From: Echinarachnius parma
Taxonomy: Eukaryota; Echinodermata; Echinoidea; Clypeasteroida; Echinarachniidae
Length of the DNA: 64,000 bases
Assembly: GCA_037951105.1 (NCBI GenBank)
Contig: JBAMJV010001862.1
Location: 1-64,000, forward strand
Direction: 5' to 3'
This document shows positions 55,438 to 64,000 of this stretch, piece by piece (the stretch's first letter is position 1; each line of letters begins with the position of its first letter). The notes beneath the pieces are model-generated. The model was given only the letters and a program-made list of their open reading frames with translations, was not told the origin of the DNA and ran no database searches. A program made the position numbers and the translations under genes.

Positions 55438-55534
55438 TGCCCATGACTTGGCATGCATGACTAAAAGAACCAATGCTCTATGCGATTAGTATAGCGCATC
55501 AGTTCTTTTAGTCATGCATGCCAAGTCGTGGGCA
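55438..55534. mobile_element. 97-bp fold-back
   Basis: TGCCCATGACTTGGCATGC and ATGACTAAAAGAAC are mirrored by GTTCTTTTAGTCATGCATGCC and AAGTCGTGGGCA. The arms are about 33 bp with one mismatch and the loop about 31 bp. Confidence 0.9.
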
Positions 55535-55559
55535 CATCTTCGAAGAGAATGCCACAATA

Positions 55560-56640
55560 AGAGTATAACTTGCTACTATCCTGTAAAATCAAAATTCAAG
55601 TAAAACAATTCAATTGTATATGTATTTGTAATTAAATCAATGTGCTTGAACTATGTACAAGTTCTGCCAAGTTCTAGAAAGCATAACTTGGAAAACTACA
55701 ATCTCAACTATATAATATATCAAATATATATAATATAATGTAAATACATGGCGAAGTTTATGCATGCATGCACACATGGATTATTTAAATGCAAATGCAG
55801 TGGCAGTACATTTACGTATTGTAGCATGCGCTTGTGTATAAAGTGGATTATAGTGGCACCGCCCACTTTTTCACTTGGCCACACGGCTGCACATTTGAAC
55901 TGTGGCACTCGTCATAAAAGCTTATAAATTACGACATTTAGACATAATTTCACATCAATCACTAGAAAAAGTATTCCCGAGTATATGTTTTATATATATA
56001 AGACGATTTTAAAACTGAAATGGTGAAAAACGCGTTCGAAAACTCAATCGTTTTTGTTTGACTTTGTCAGATTCCACGTCACTGTCACACCCACAGTGCG
56101 TGCAATTGCGAGCTGTCAACGAGGCGAGCTAAGCTCTCCCGCCGGCCAGGGGCCGTGGGAACCCCACTGTCACCCCGACCGACATTATTGTAAGCCTAAA
56201 CAAATAAAAACTTACCCGAACTTGTCGGTAGCACTTTTGCCGCGTTTGTTCTGGTGATGGAATTCGGCGTAAGTCCCATTAAAGTCCAGGAAATGTTCGC
56301 GAAAGCTACTGTATACACGAAGAATATATAGTTCTACGGAGTAAATATAGTCTACAACATCTACTTTACACATAAAACGTGTATGAATTAAGAATTTAAA
56401 AGGCCTACGATATAATTGATCGAGGGACCCGGCTTGCTTGTCCAGTCGCGCGTGAAAAGACAACATTGCGTTGCATATGCATACCAAAATATAGCACAAG
56501 AGGGCGTCATCAATTTTTTTGTCAAGTGCATCATAGTTCTTACAAATGTCTCGGTAGGTATTTTTTGGTCATGAATACTTTTGTCATATGCATACGATTT
56601 TAATGTAGATCAAAGGGTTAAACAAAAAAAAGGGAAAGAG
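55560..56640. other. No gene recognised; CpG-richer patch at 56040-56240
   Basis: The patch contains CTCCCGCCGGCCAGGGGCCG and CACCCCGACCGAC. I cannot support a coding exon. Confidence 0.45.
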
Positions 56641-56650
56641 TTCCTTTTGC

Positions 56651-56862
56651 ACCCCCCCCCCCCCCCCCCCCCCCATAAAATTGCGTTATTCAGTCTAACC
56701 CTATAACCCTAACCCTAACACTAACCGGGCACTAACCCTAGGTTGTATATACCATATTATTATTCATGTTATTAGTTACTGTATATCATCCTAAGTCATG
56801 CCCATTTTTTTCTTCAATTTTATGGGGGGGGGGGGGGGGGGGTGGGGGGGGGGGGGGGGTGC
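56651..56862. repeat. C-run, CCCTAA array, G-run
   Basis: A C24 run at 56651, then AACCCTATAACCCTAACCCTAA variants to about 56750, then a G-run of about 40 bp at 56824-56860. C-run and G-run face each other across about 150 bp, and the flanks GAAAGAGTTCCTTTTGCA / TGCATAAGGAACTCTTGCC form an inverted repeat. Confidence 0.85.
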
Positions 56863-57465
56863 ATAAGGAACTCTTGCCCAAAAAAGGGACGTTTTTCTGT
56901 AGAATACTGTATTATGATGGCAGATGAAATTGTAACCACATTTTTAATACAATTATTTTGTATTTATTTCCATGTTGTTGCATTTCTCTTAAAATCAGTG
57001 TATACTTACAGGTCCACATGCCCTAGGGCAACAGAAATTAACTTCGTCTTTAAATAGCCCCCCCCCCCCCCCTGCCCCACATAGGCTACTGCTTCTCTCT
57101 ATTCCTTTGATTCAGTAGTCGTATAGGTCATTTGTATTTATATAATGTTCAATGTTTTCATTGCACATTGTACTATGCTTTTTGGTTGAATAAATGTTAA
57201 TAATAAATAATTAGAATAATTACAATAAATGATGATAATAGCCACTAAGGACAGAAGGGTAATTAGCGAGCGCATTCTAGAATATATGAATGTTGGGGGC
57301 CGGGTTACTGCATTGTGGATTTATAGTTAGTTTATTCCTTTCAGTGGTGGTACAAACTGACTCATTTTCGAAGGCCTCGAAATGTGTGTGTTGTTGTATT
57401 TCATTGTAAAAACCAAAGTATGATATGTTCTAATAGAAAATCGTGGCCCATTTATTCACTACTAG

Positions 57466-58160
57466 GGATAGCCTAGTTGAGTATAGGGGGGCACTTCACA
57501 AAATATTTTTTTTTGGTTAAATAAAAGATTTGATATCGTTTGACTTCCATGCGCGCATGCTGTGCACAGTCAGTAAAAGGAATGCTATCAACGTGTTTAT
57601 GACCGGGAGATCTACAGGGCTACCCTACACTCCTGTCTAGATGATGATGATGATGATGATGATGAGATAATGAAAAACTGACTGTCAAATTTGAAAGAAC
57701 ATACAATTTTAATGACAGAATAAACTTTATTTGAACAAAATCGGTTCAGAAACGGCTGAAATATCCATTAACATATTTTTATTAAAAAATCTACACCAGG
57801 GGATATTTTGACTTTTTAGAAAGAAAAACAAAAAAATGCTTGGACTACTTTGAAAAAAAAATCTGAATAGGTTTTTAAAAGTTATTGACGATATCTCTAT
57901 TGAATCATTATTTTAACAAAACATTAAATGCACAATTTTGTATGAAAAATGGCTAAAACCAATTATTTGTTTAGAGAGCGCCCTCTTGAGTTGTAACGGC
58001 TCTTTTTGAATGATAACAGGGGTTTAACTTACGGTAGTCGTTTGTAATTCATAATTGTGTAACTTTTCGAGCATGTTGAAGTTATAAACTATTATTTTGT
58101 ACCGTAATGGTGCAGGTTTTGGTTACTAATGTTAAGTTTGACCAATACTCAACTATAGCT
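57466..58160 (-). mobile_element. TTAA MITE family B with (GAT)n expansion
   Basis: AGGGATAGCCTAGTTGAG to ACTCAACTATAGCT. Shares GAGCGCCCTCTTGAGTTGTAAC and CGAGCATGTTGAAGTTATAAA. About 120-160 bp around 57540-57665, including a GATGATGATGATGATGATGA microsatellite, is extra. The flanking TTAA tetramers are degraded. Confidence 0.72.
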
Positions 58161-58539
58161 TTTCCAGCTAAATTTCAACAGTGGCATATTGGCACAATTG
58201 TCGAGAACTAAATAATAAATTGCCCCAAAACGGGTCTTTTGCACATAGGGTGCTGTTTGCCAATGAATTATACACCATTTCCTCAAAGAAAAAGCGCAAA
58301 TGTCGAGAAACAAGTAGAAAAAAAAATAGAAGCAAAAAAGCGCTCCAAGTGCCCACCTTGACTCCGCCCCCATCCTTACACTTTAAAAATGCCCCACCGT
58401 GACCAGTCGCCCCCCCTCTAAAATTGTACAACTAATTCTACTTGTATCCAAACACAAAACAACACAAGTGGCAGGAATGGCAATATCGTGTATTAGGCCC
58501 ACCACTGCTATACTGTATACACTTATGTAGCCAACTATA

Positions 58540-58685
58540 GCCACTAAATCTGACCTATAGCCACTAAATCTGACCTATAGCCATTAATCTGACCTATAGC
58601 CATTAATCTGACCTATAGCCACCAAATTAGGGTTAGGGTTAGGGTTTGGGTTAGGGTTTAGTTATGGTTATGGTTAGGTTATATG
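58540..58685. repeat. ~19-bp minisatellite then TTAGGG tract
   Basis: AATCTGACCTATAGCCACT is repeated about five times (58541-58625), running directly into AGGGTTAGGGTTAGGGTTTGG. Confidence 0.88.
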
Positions 58686-58859
58686 CATACAGTATAGCAG
58701 TGGTGGGGCCTAATACACGATTAGGAATAGTCACACACAATTTTAAAAACCACCGGCAATGGCAACATATCAACAACAACATCATCAGTTGATGATGCGA
58801 TCTGACATCACTGCACTGTATAGTCCAGATTCAGGACGTGATTTGTGAACACACACTAC

Positions 58860-59461
58860 CTACATGCACACCACACTATACGACTCAGAGCTAAACGGGC
58901 GCTTATCGTTACGTCCGTAATTACCCTTTCCTAGCTCCAAAATAACGTCCTGACGTTTCTGTGGGAATTGGGCGTGGAAAAAATCACCGGTTCGCAGCGC
59001 ACGTCAATCATTATTCATGAGCATGCAGCATTTTGTATACGATTGCCACACTCATCGCGCTACGTCATAATGCCCGCAGCCAATCACGTTTGGCTAGTTG
59101 CCAGCTAATTAACATTATGCTTACGTTTCGCGGAGGAAAAGATACATAATCGACCGAACCTTCTGCAGGTTCCAATATTACATACGGCAGCTATCAGCAA
59201 GTGAACGATAACGGCAGCTATTGGCTGAGCTGAGCTAGCTATGTGTAGGAGGTCTTCTGCAGGTTCCAATATTACATACGGCAGCTATCAGCAAGTGAAC
59301 GATAACGGCAGCTATTGGCTGAGCTGAGCTAGCTATGTGTGTAGGAGGTTCGGGCAGCGAACTATGCACTGTATACTGCGAACGCGCGCAGTTTGATACC
59401 CGGAAGTGAAGGACTTTTTACGGTTATTGATTGGAGGTGATCGGACTTGGAATTGGAGTTG
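58860..59461 (+). promoter_or_regulatory. CpG-rich promoter-like region and candidate first exon
   Basis: CpG-rich sequence after long AT-rich flanks. An ETS-type ACCCGGAAGTGAAGG lies at 59398-59412, often a proximal promoter site. Then GGAATTGGAGTTG|GTAAGTTAA offers a strong splice donor at 59462. I infer a short non-coding first exon from about 59410 to 59461, upstream of the THAP-type exon at 60555. A transcription start is not proven. Confidence 0.42.
59161..59348. repeat. 94-bp exact-looking tandem duplication
   Basis: TTCTGCAGGTTCCAATATTAC to GAGCTAGCTATGTGTAGGAGG occurs twice in a row (anchors 59161 and 59255), with only a GT difference near the end. CCGAACC and GGTTCGG flank the pair as an inverted repeat. 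It lies in the putative promoter. Confidence 0.95.
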
Positions 59462-60554
59462 GTAAGTTAATTTTCTAGTTTCTTCACAATGTATTTAGTT
59501 TTTAATCTGATTTCGAATTATGTTACCACAGATTAGCAATTACACTGCCAGTTAATAAAATGTGTGTTCCTTCAAACGTTTATGAGGTAATATGACGGTG
59601 AATTGAGTAAATGATTTGTTGTTAGCTAAAAAATGCCTTGGCCATTCCCACATGTGTACTTTCGTGTTAGTGTGTGCCGGTGTGCAAAATAACAACAAGT
59701 TAGTTGCACTTTCGCACCGGGAGCTCACATCCCTTAAACACTCAATGAAACTGGTTTCAATCACTTAAAGGGGCCCTGCAATCCAAATAAATTAGCCTTT
59801 TAAAAGTTGTCAACATAGTTTTATGTCACTATTCCAGTCAAATTATGTACAACAAATTACTGAATTGAGAAAAACATTACAATTTGTACCAGAATCACAG
59901 CATTTCACGACTTGATATGCCCCGCCCCTCAAAAAAGTGCCGTTCTCGGCGATAGAGGGCTTGGATATTTGACGTCATTGCAGGAGATTGTAAGGCTTTG
60001 GTGTGCAATTGATGTGTATATAACGCACACTATTATTGCATCAAATGGTAATATAGAGCATTAAAACTGTAGAAATCGGAACTCTTGTATTCAGTATACA
60101 TATTACATTGTATATGTAATCAAATGTGTTAATTTTAGGGCGTGCTTTGTTATAATTTCCATTTTTCGAGCAAATAATAACCTCCTTTTGGTGAAAATCC
60201 AGTAGCAGACGAAAAACTGCCTAGGCTTAAGAACATACCCTTTTGCGTTTTACGAGTATGCTATCCTGCTAATACGACAGCGCCCACTTGTACGAACGAC
60301 TGGTAAACGCATCCAGCTTTCCGTGATTGAGATCGTACGGTGCGCCCAAGTACTGAGCTAGCCGATGCGGTGGCCGTGGGTATACTGTGCCATACAACAG
60401 CAGTGTTGGAGTCATACTTCTATGCATACATAACGTGTACGTACGTGTACGGTCGATCGGGTTGTTGTTCTGTGATCAGCTGTTTCCGAACAGCTGTTTT
60501 ACATTGTATTATCTTCGCGTTCAAGTGGATTTGAGAGTTAGCAGCTCTAGCTCA

Positions 60555-61491
60555 GTGAAATTATTACAATGTCATCATCACGGTGTGTTGTTGCTGGTTA
60601 CACATACAACAATACGAACAATGAAGATGTGAGCCTTCGCGAGCGACTAGTCATTTTAGACGAATGGACTTCAATCAAAGGTGAAGCTTACGAGAGATGA
60701 CTGGCCCAGTGGAATCGCGATCTGGTGTTATCTGTAGACTGTACTTTCAGACGATGATTTTGAACTAGCTGGGCTTCATTTCATGCCATCAAATTGCCAT
60801 CAACCAACTTGTAGGAAAGGCCTGTGAGAATTGCCGTTGAGAAACACAAAATGGGGGTAAGAATATGACAACAAGTTACAAGTTGTACTGAAATGAAAAC
60901 AATATTAATTTAAACGTTCTGTCAACAGTAAATTGATCCAAATCAAAATCCAAAAGCAATGCCAAAGTTCTATTATTCACATAAGAACAACAATTATATA
61001 GTCTTTCTTGAGGTGATAACTGATGTGATAATTGCAAGATTATGAGGCGTGACATTGCCATGACCATGTCAGATCATTGTCTTGCTTTTACATCAGTTGT
61101 ATTGCATGATAGCTTGTTTGATAATAATTATCAGGCTAGTTTGATTGTTATATATATATTAACCCATTGCTTACAGGAACCAAGTCAGCTTTGTACAGAT
61201 GTGATTTCACAATCTCTTGTCTTGGGACACGAATTCATCTCACACATCACAGTAGCTTTACATATGTATGTAAAAAAATAAAAAATAAATAAAAGATGTA
61301 GGTCAGTGTTGGTTTTATATTTCTTCCTTTTTACTGTGTGAACATTCAGGTACCAACGTTTGAGAACAAATTGGAGGCACATTTGCTGAAGGACATGATA
61401 AGCTGTATGGGGGAAGCAAACTTCTTCGCTGGAGGCATTTTATGGAGTCCCAATCTGAAGGCATATATAGATACAAGGGCATGACAACAAG
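60555..61491 (+). pseudogene. Broken THAP-domain gene, two exons
   Basis: Exon 60555-60856 follows CTCTAGCTCAG| and ends GGGG|GTAAGA. Exon 61350-61491 follows AACATTCAG| and ends AACAAG|GTACG. The first starts with an ATG at 60569 giving SSSRCVVAGYTYNN, like the C-V-x-x-x-C start of THAP zinc fingers but with the second Cys replaced by Tyr. After a frame change, VKLTRDDWPSG is readable, then DDDFELAG in another frame, the expected W-P and late DDFE parts of the domain. The second exon opens VPTFENKL, matching the AVPTxF motif that closes THAP domains. Stops at 60698, in all frames across 60740-60835, and at 61482 break it. The intact splice sites suggest a once spliced gene rather than a retrocopy. 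THAP proteins bind DNA through a C2CH zinc finger, and some derive from P-like transposases. Confidence 0.62.
61159..61230 (+). mobile_element. S-like element fragment in the THAP intron
   Basis: TTAACCCATTGCTTACAGGAACC then CAGCTTTGTACAGATGTG and GATTTCACAATCTC. It matches S from the left end but lacks the GGGTTAA right end. Confidence 0.65.
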
Positions 61492-61734
61492 GTACGTCTA
61501 AATATAATTTCTTATGCCTGCGGTGACTTTTTTTTGAGTAATGCAAAATTGATTCAATCCATCAGATGAACCGTTTCCTAAAATCCCTAATAAAATTTGC
61601 ATACACTGTTATGCAATCAAATTATTTGAATGTGACTAAATACACAATTATTTATTTCACTTGGGCATTTTAAAGGAGATGCATCATAGAAAGTGGGGCA
61701 TAACACGACACCATACAACATATATATTTGGAAA

Positions 61735-61880
61735 AAAAAACAATAGAAAACATCTGGGGGCATTTAAAAAAAAAAAAACGTAAGGTGTGCCCTCCCCCCC
61801 CCCCCCCCCCAAATAAATTTGCATGCCCCCCCCCCCCCCCCCCCCCCCACTAATCAGTCCGACCACGCTACGCCACTGCC
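61735..61880. repeat. C-runs ending in a CTACGCCACTG terminus
   Basis: AAATAAATTTGCATGCCCCC with two long C-runs (61794-61810 and 61827-61848), then GACCACGCTACGCCACTG. The same terminal motif occurs at 1398 and 46431, supporting a family with CAGTGGCGTAGC ends. Confidence 0.7.
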
Positions 61881-61947
61881 TGAGACATTATGTTTGAATT
61901 GACTGTCCGGCCATCCTGTTCTTGTGGTCACCTTATCACAAAAATGA

Positions 61948-62150
61948 ATTTATCATCATCATCGTCATCATCATCATCATCATCATAATCTTCTTCTTTG
62001 ACATCATTATCATCATCTCCTTTGTCATCACCACCATTACCTTCTTCTTAGTCATCATCATCATCATCGTCATCATCTTCTTTGTCATAGCCATCATCAT
62101 CATCATCATCTTCTTCATCATAGTCATCATCATCATCATTTATTATGATG
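61948..62150. repeat. (TCA)n/(TTC)n microsatellite
   Basis: About 200 bp of TCATCATCATC with TTCTTC and TTTGTCAT interruptions. The Ile/Phe reading frame through it is not a gene. Confidence 0.95.
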
Positions 62151-62479
62151 AAATTCATATTTTTCTGCCGTAAACCATATGTGTGGATGTTGCGATGTGC
62201 TTATATATTATTTATTTTATTTAGTATAAAAACACTGCATGTGCAACTACTAGGCCCCTTTGCAATGTAAAGTAAACAATGCTCATTTGAACCCTGTAAG
62301 CTGTAGACGAGGATTGAGTTGACCAAGCCAAGAGAAAAGGTGATTCAAACAATAAGCATTGTTTTATGAAAATTTACAAAATTTACACACAAAAAAACTT
62401 GTCAAATTGCGAACTTGATATTTCTTCAGATGACCGTGGTCTACATAATTAATTTATCTTCTTTTTTTTCTATTAATAG

Positions 62480-63170
62480 GGAATATCTCGGTCGTCCTAG
62501 CCAACCGACGATAGATGACAACTTCTACCAATGGCGTGAAGTTCAACCACAGGTGGTGGATGTTGACAGCAACCGCGAATCTCGGTCGTCATGTCCCACA
62601 TCGATCTCCATGACGCGATGACTGACGTCAAGTTTAACAACCGGTGGTGAATGGTGACATCTCGGTCGTCATGTCCATGACACGACGACTGACGTCAATA
62701 TCTCGGTCGTCCTAGCCAACGTCAAGTTCGCAACCGACGATAGATGACAACTTCTTACCAATGGCGTGAAGTTCAACCATAGGTGGTGGATGTTGACAGC
62801 AACCGCGAATCTCGGTCGTCATGTCCCACATCGATCTCCATGACGCGACGACTGACGTCAAGTTTAACAACCAGTGGTGAATGGTGACATCTCGGTCGTC
62901 ATGTCCAATGTCGATGTCCATGACACGACGACTGACGTCAATATCTCGGTCGTCCTAGCCAACGTCAAGTTCGCAACCGACGATATATGACAACTTCTTA
63001 CCAATGGCGTGAAGTTCAACCACAGGTGGTGGATGTTGACAGCAACCGCGAATCTTGGTCGTCATGTCCAATGTCGATCTCCATGACGCGACGACTGACA
63101 TCAAGTTCAACAACTGGTGGCAGATGGTGACAGCAACCGCGAATTTCGGTCGTCATGTCCTATGTCGAGT
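62480..63170. repeat. ~215-245-bp tandem repeat, three units
   Basis: TCTCGGTCGTCCTAGCCAAC at 62486, 62701 and 62944, giving units of 215 and 243 bp plus a partial third. Each unit has AACTTCT(TA)CCAATGGCGTG, ACAGGTGGTGGATGTTGACAG, TCTCGGTCGTCATGTCC and GACGACTGACGTCAA. The sequence is CpG- and TGACGTCA-rich. TTCTATTAATAG| just before 62480 looks like a splice acceptor. Confidence 0.92.
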
Positions 63171-63174
63171 TTTT

Positions 63175-63630
63175 AAAAAAGACTGTGGGCAACTCAAAAC
63201 ACACAATAAGCTCTGCACTAAACTACATGTGAGAAGCTTGCTGCAAACTGAGCGCAACTAACTCCAGAATTTGCGGTCTGCATGCATCGGCGGGTCAGAT
63301 GAACCTTGCATCCATATCCATGCTGCCCTATTTTCCAGATAGTCTATAACACGCTGTGCATGTTACAGTGCATGATACTAACTCAAATATTATTTTTTTC
63401 AGTTTGACATTTTATAACAATGTTTATCAATATCTGATTTATTTGTGCCATTTTCTCGAATGGTTTTTTAAGAATGAGTAAAGCAATTTTGCAAGATAAT
63501 CATAATTCATTACGTCTTTACTGATTGTTTATTTTGTTTCCATGGTTACTGTGGTTCTGGTTAATATCCTTTTTTTCTGATTTTCTGAAATGTGTTGAAT
63601 AAGGATAACAAGTGAGAACATGATGATTGA
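63175..63630. other. No feature recognised
   Basis: AT-rich sequence without exon or repeat signal. Confidence 0.5.
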
Positions 63631-63633
63631 AGT

Positions 63634-63736
63634 CATGGGCGTCGATACTTACGTAATACCCATTCATCAGGGGGGGATGGATGAATGAATCATCCCCCCC
63701 TGATCAATGGGTATCAATGACATATCGACGCCCGTG
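63634..63736. mobile_element. 103-bp fold-back (GGGCGTCGA ends)
   Basis: CATGGGCGTCGAT is mirrored by ATCGACGCCCGTG. Inside, TACCCATTCATCAGGGGGGG mirrors CCCCCCCTGATCAATGGGTA around GATGGATGAATGAATC. Sister of 45676-45786. Confidence 0.9.
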
Positions 63737-63820
63737 ATTGAAGTTGTGCTTGGACTGCTTGGAGAGAAGATCATGATGCATGGTTGGCATATGAGTGGAA
63801 TGTGCAGAATGACGGTGGTA

Positions 63821-63996
63821 CAGCGGAACCTTGTTATAACGAGGTCCTTGGGACCATGAAAATTACCTTGTTATATCAGGTTTTGTCATTATATCAGGGT
63901 AAAAAAACAAAGAAATATAAAGGGCTGGGACCAGCAAAATGACCTTGTTATAACGAGGGTTTTGTTATCCGACCTCTTTATAACGAGGTTCCACTG
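63821..63996. mobile_element. Pogo/Tigger-like MITE at the right edge
   Basis: 176 bp with TA on both sides (63819-63820 and 63997-63998). CAGCGGAACCTTGTTATAAC is mirrored by TTATAACGAGGTTCCACTG. GTTATAACGAGG/CCTTGTTATA blocks repeat inside. Non-coding. Confidence 0.93.
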
Positions 63997-64000
63997 TACA

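Noticed and set aside
60340..60632. Two overlapping plus-strand frames before and across the THAP exon
   Set aside because: They are in frames other than the THAP-like one and cross the inferred splice acceptor.
61922..62173. 83-codon Ile/Phe-rich frame, apparently membrane-like
   Set aside because: It is the translation of a TCA/TTC microsatellite; the opposite strand gives an equally open Met-rich frame.

Overview
The window looks like nuclear DNA of a marine invertebrate animal, most likely a deuterostome (echinoderm, hemichordate or lancelet). The reasons are vertebrate-type TTAGGG-like interstitial arrays, metazoan splice signals, a tRNA-derived SINE, a THAP-domain relic and very many short cut-and-paste element remnants. 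I cannot name the species. There is no operon, phage, CRISPR array or bacterial-style gene. Nearly all open reading frames here are short and fall inside repeats, so they are not genes.

Only two places show gene structure. One is a minus-strand first coding exon at 38618-38914: a Pro/Gln-rich, Gly-rich N-terminus with an in-frame upstream stop and a consensus donor. It belongs to a gene running toward lower coordinates whose other exons I could not find. The other is a plus-strand broken THAP-domain gene. It has a promoter-like CpG/ETS region and candidate first exon (about 58860-59461), a frameshifted THAP exon (60555-60856) and an exon that opens with the THAP-type VPTF motif (61350-61491).

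The rest is repeats in layers. (1) Short local tandem arrays occur throughout, many with units of about 180-200 bp (7.3-8.2, 8.4-10.1, 19.1-19.5, 22.7-23.3, 24.4-24.8, 40.8-41.3 and 50.8-51.2 kb). There is also a homogeneous 143-bp satellite at 10.2-11.1 kb and a 330-bp array at 1-1.4 kb. (2) Several unrelated MITE families are inserted in TTAA. I label them A, B, C and D (TTAAAGGG ends), S (an 80-bp element) and H (ACACAGGG ends). They form head-to-tail and nested clusters, best seen at 16.2-18.3 kb. (3) Pogo/Tigger-like MITEs with TA target duplications (family E, and one at the right edge), Harbinger-like MITEs with TTA duplications, and several long perfect fold-backs are also present. (4) A tRNA-derived SINE occurs in one fuller and two partial copies.

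The most unusual object lies at 46.2-51.1 kb. It has hAT-like ends with a near-perfect 8-bp target duplication and an inner 33-36 bp inverted repeat. Sixteen copies of the 12-mer GAACGTCCGTGA or close variants sit in two subterminal clusters, and three loci carry 21-bp-spaced pairs. I read it as a large non-autonomous DNA transposon with transposase-type subterminal binding sites, although a regulatory cluster cannot be excluded from sequence alone.
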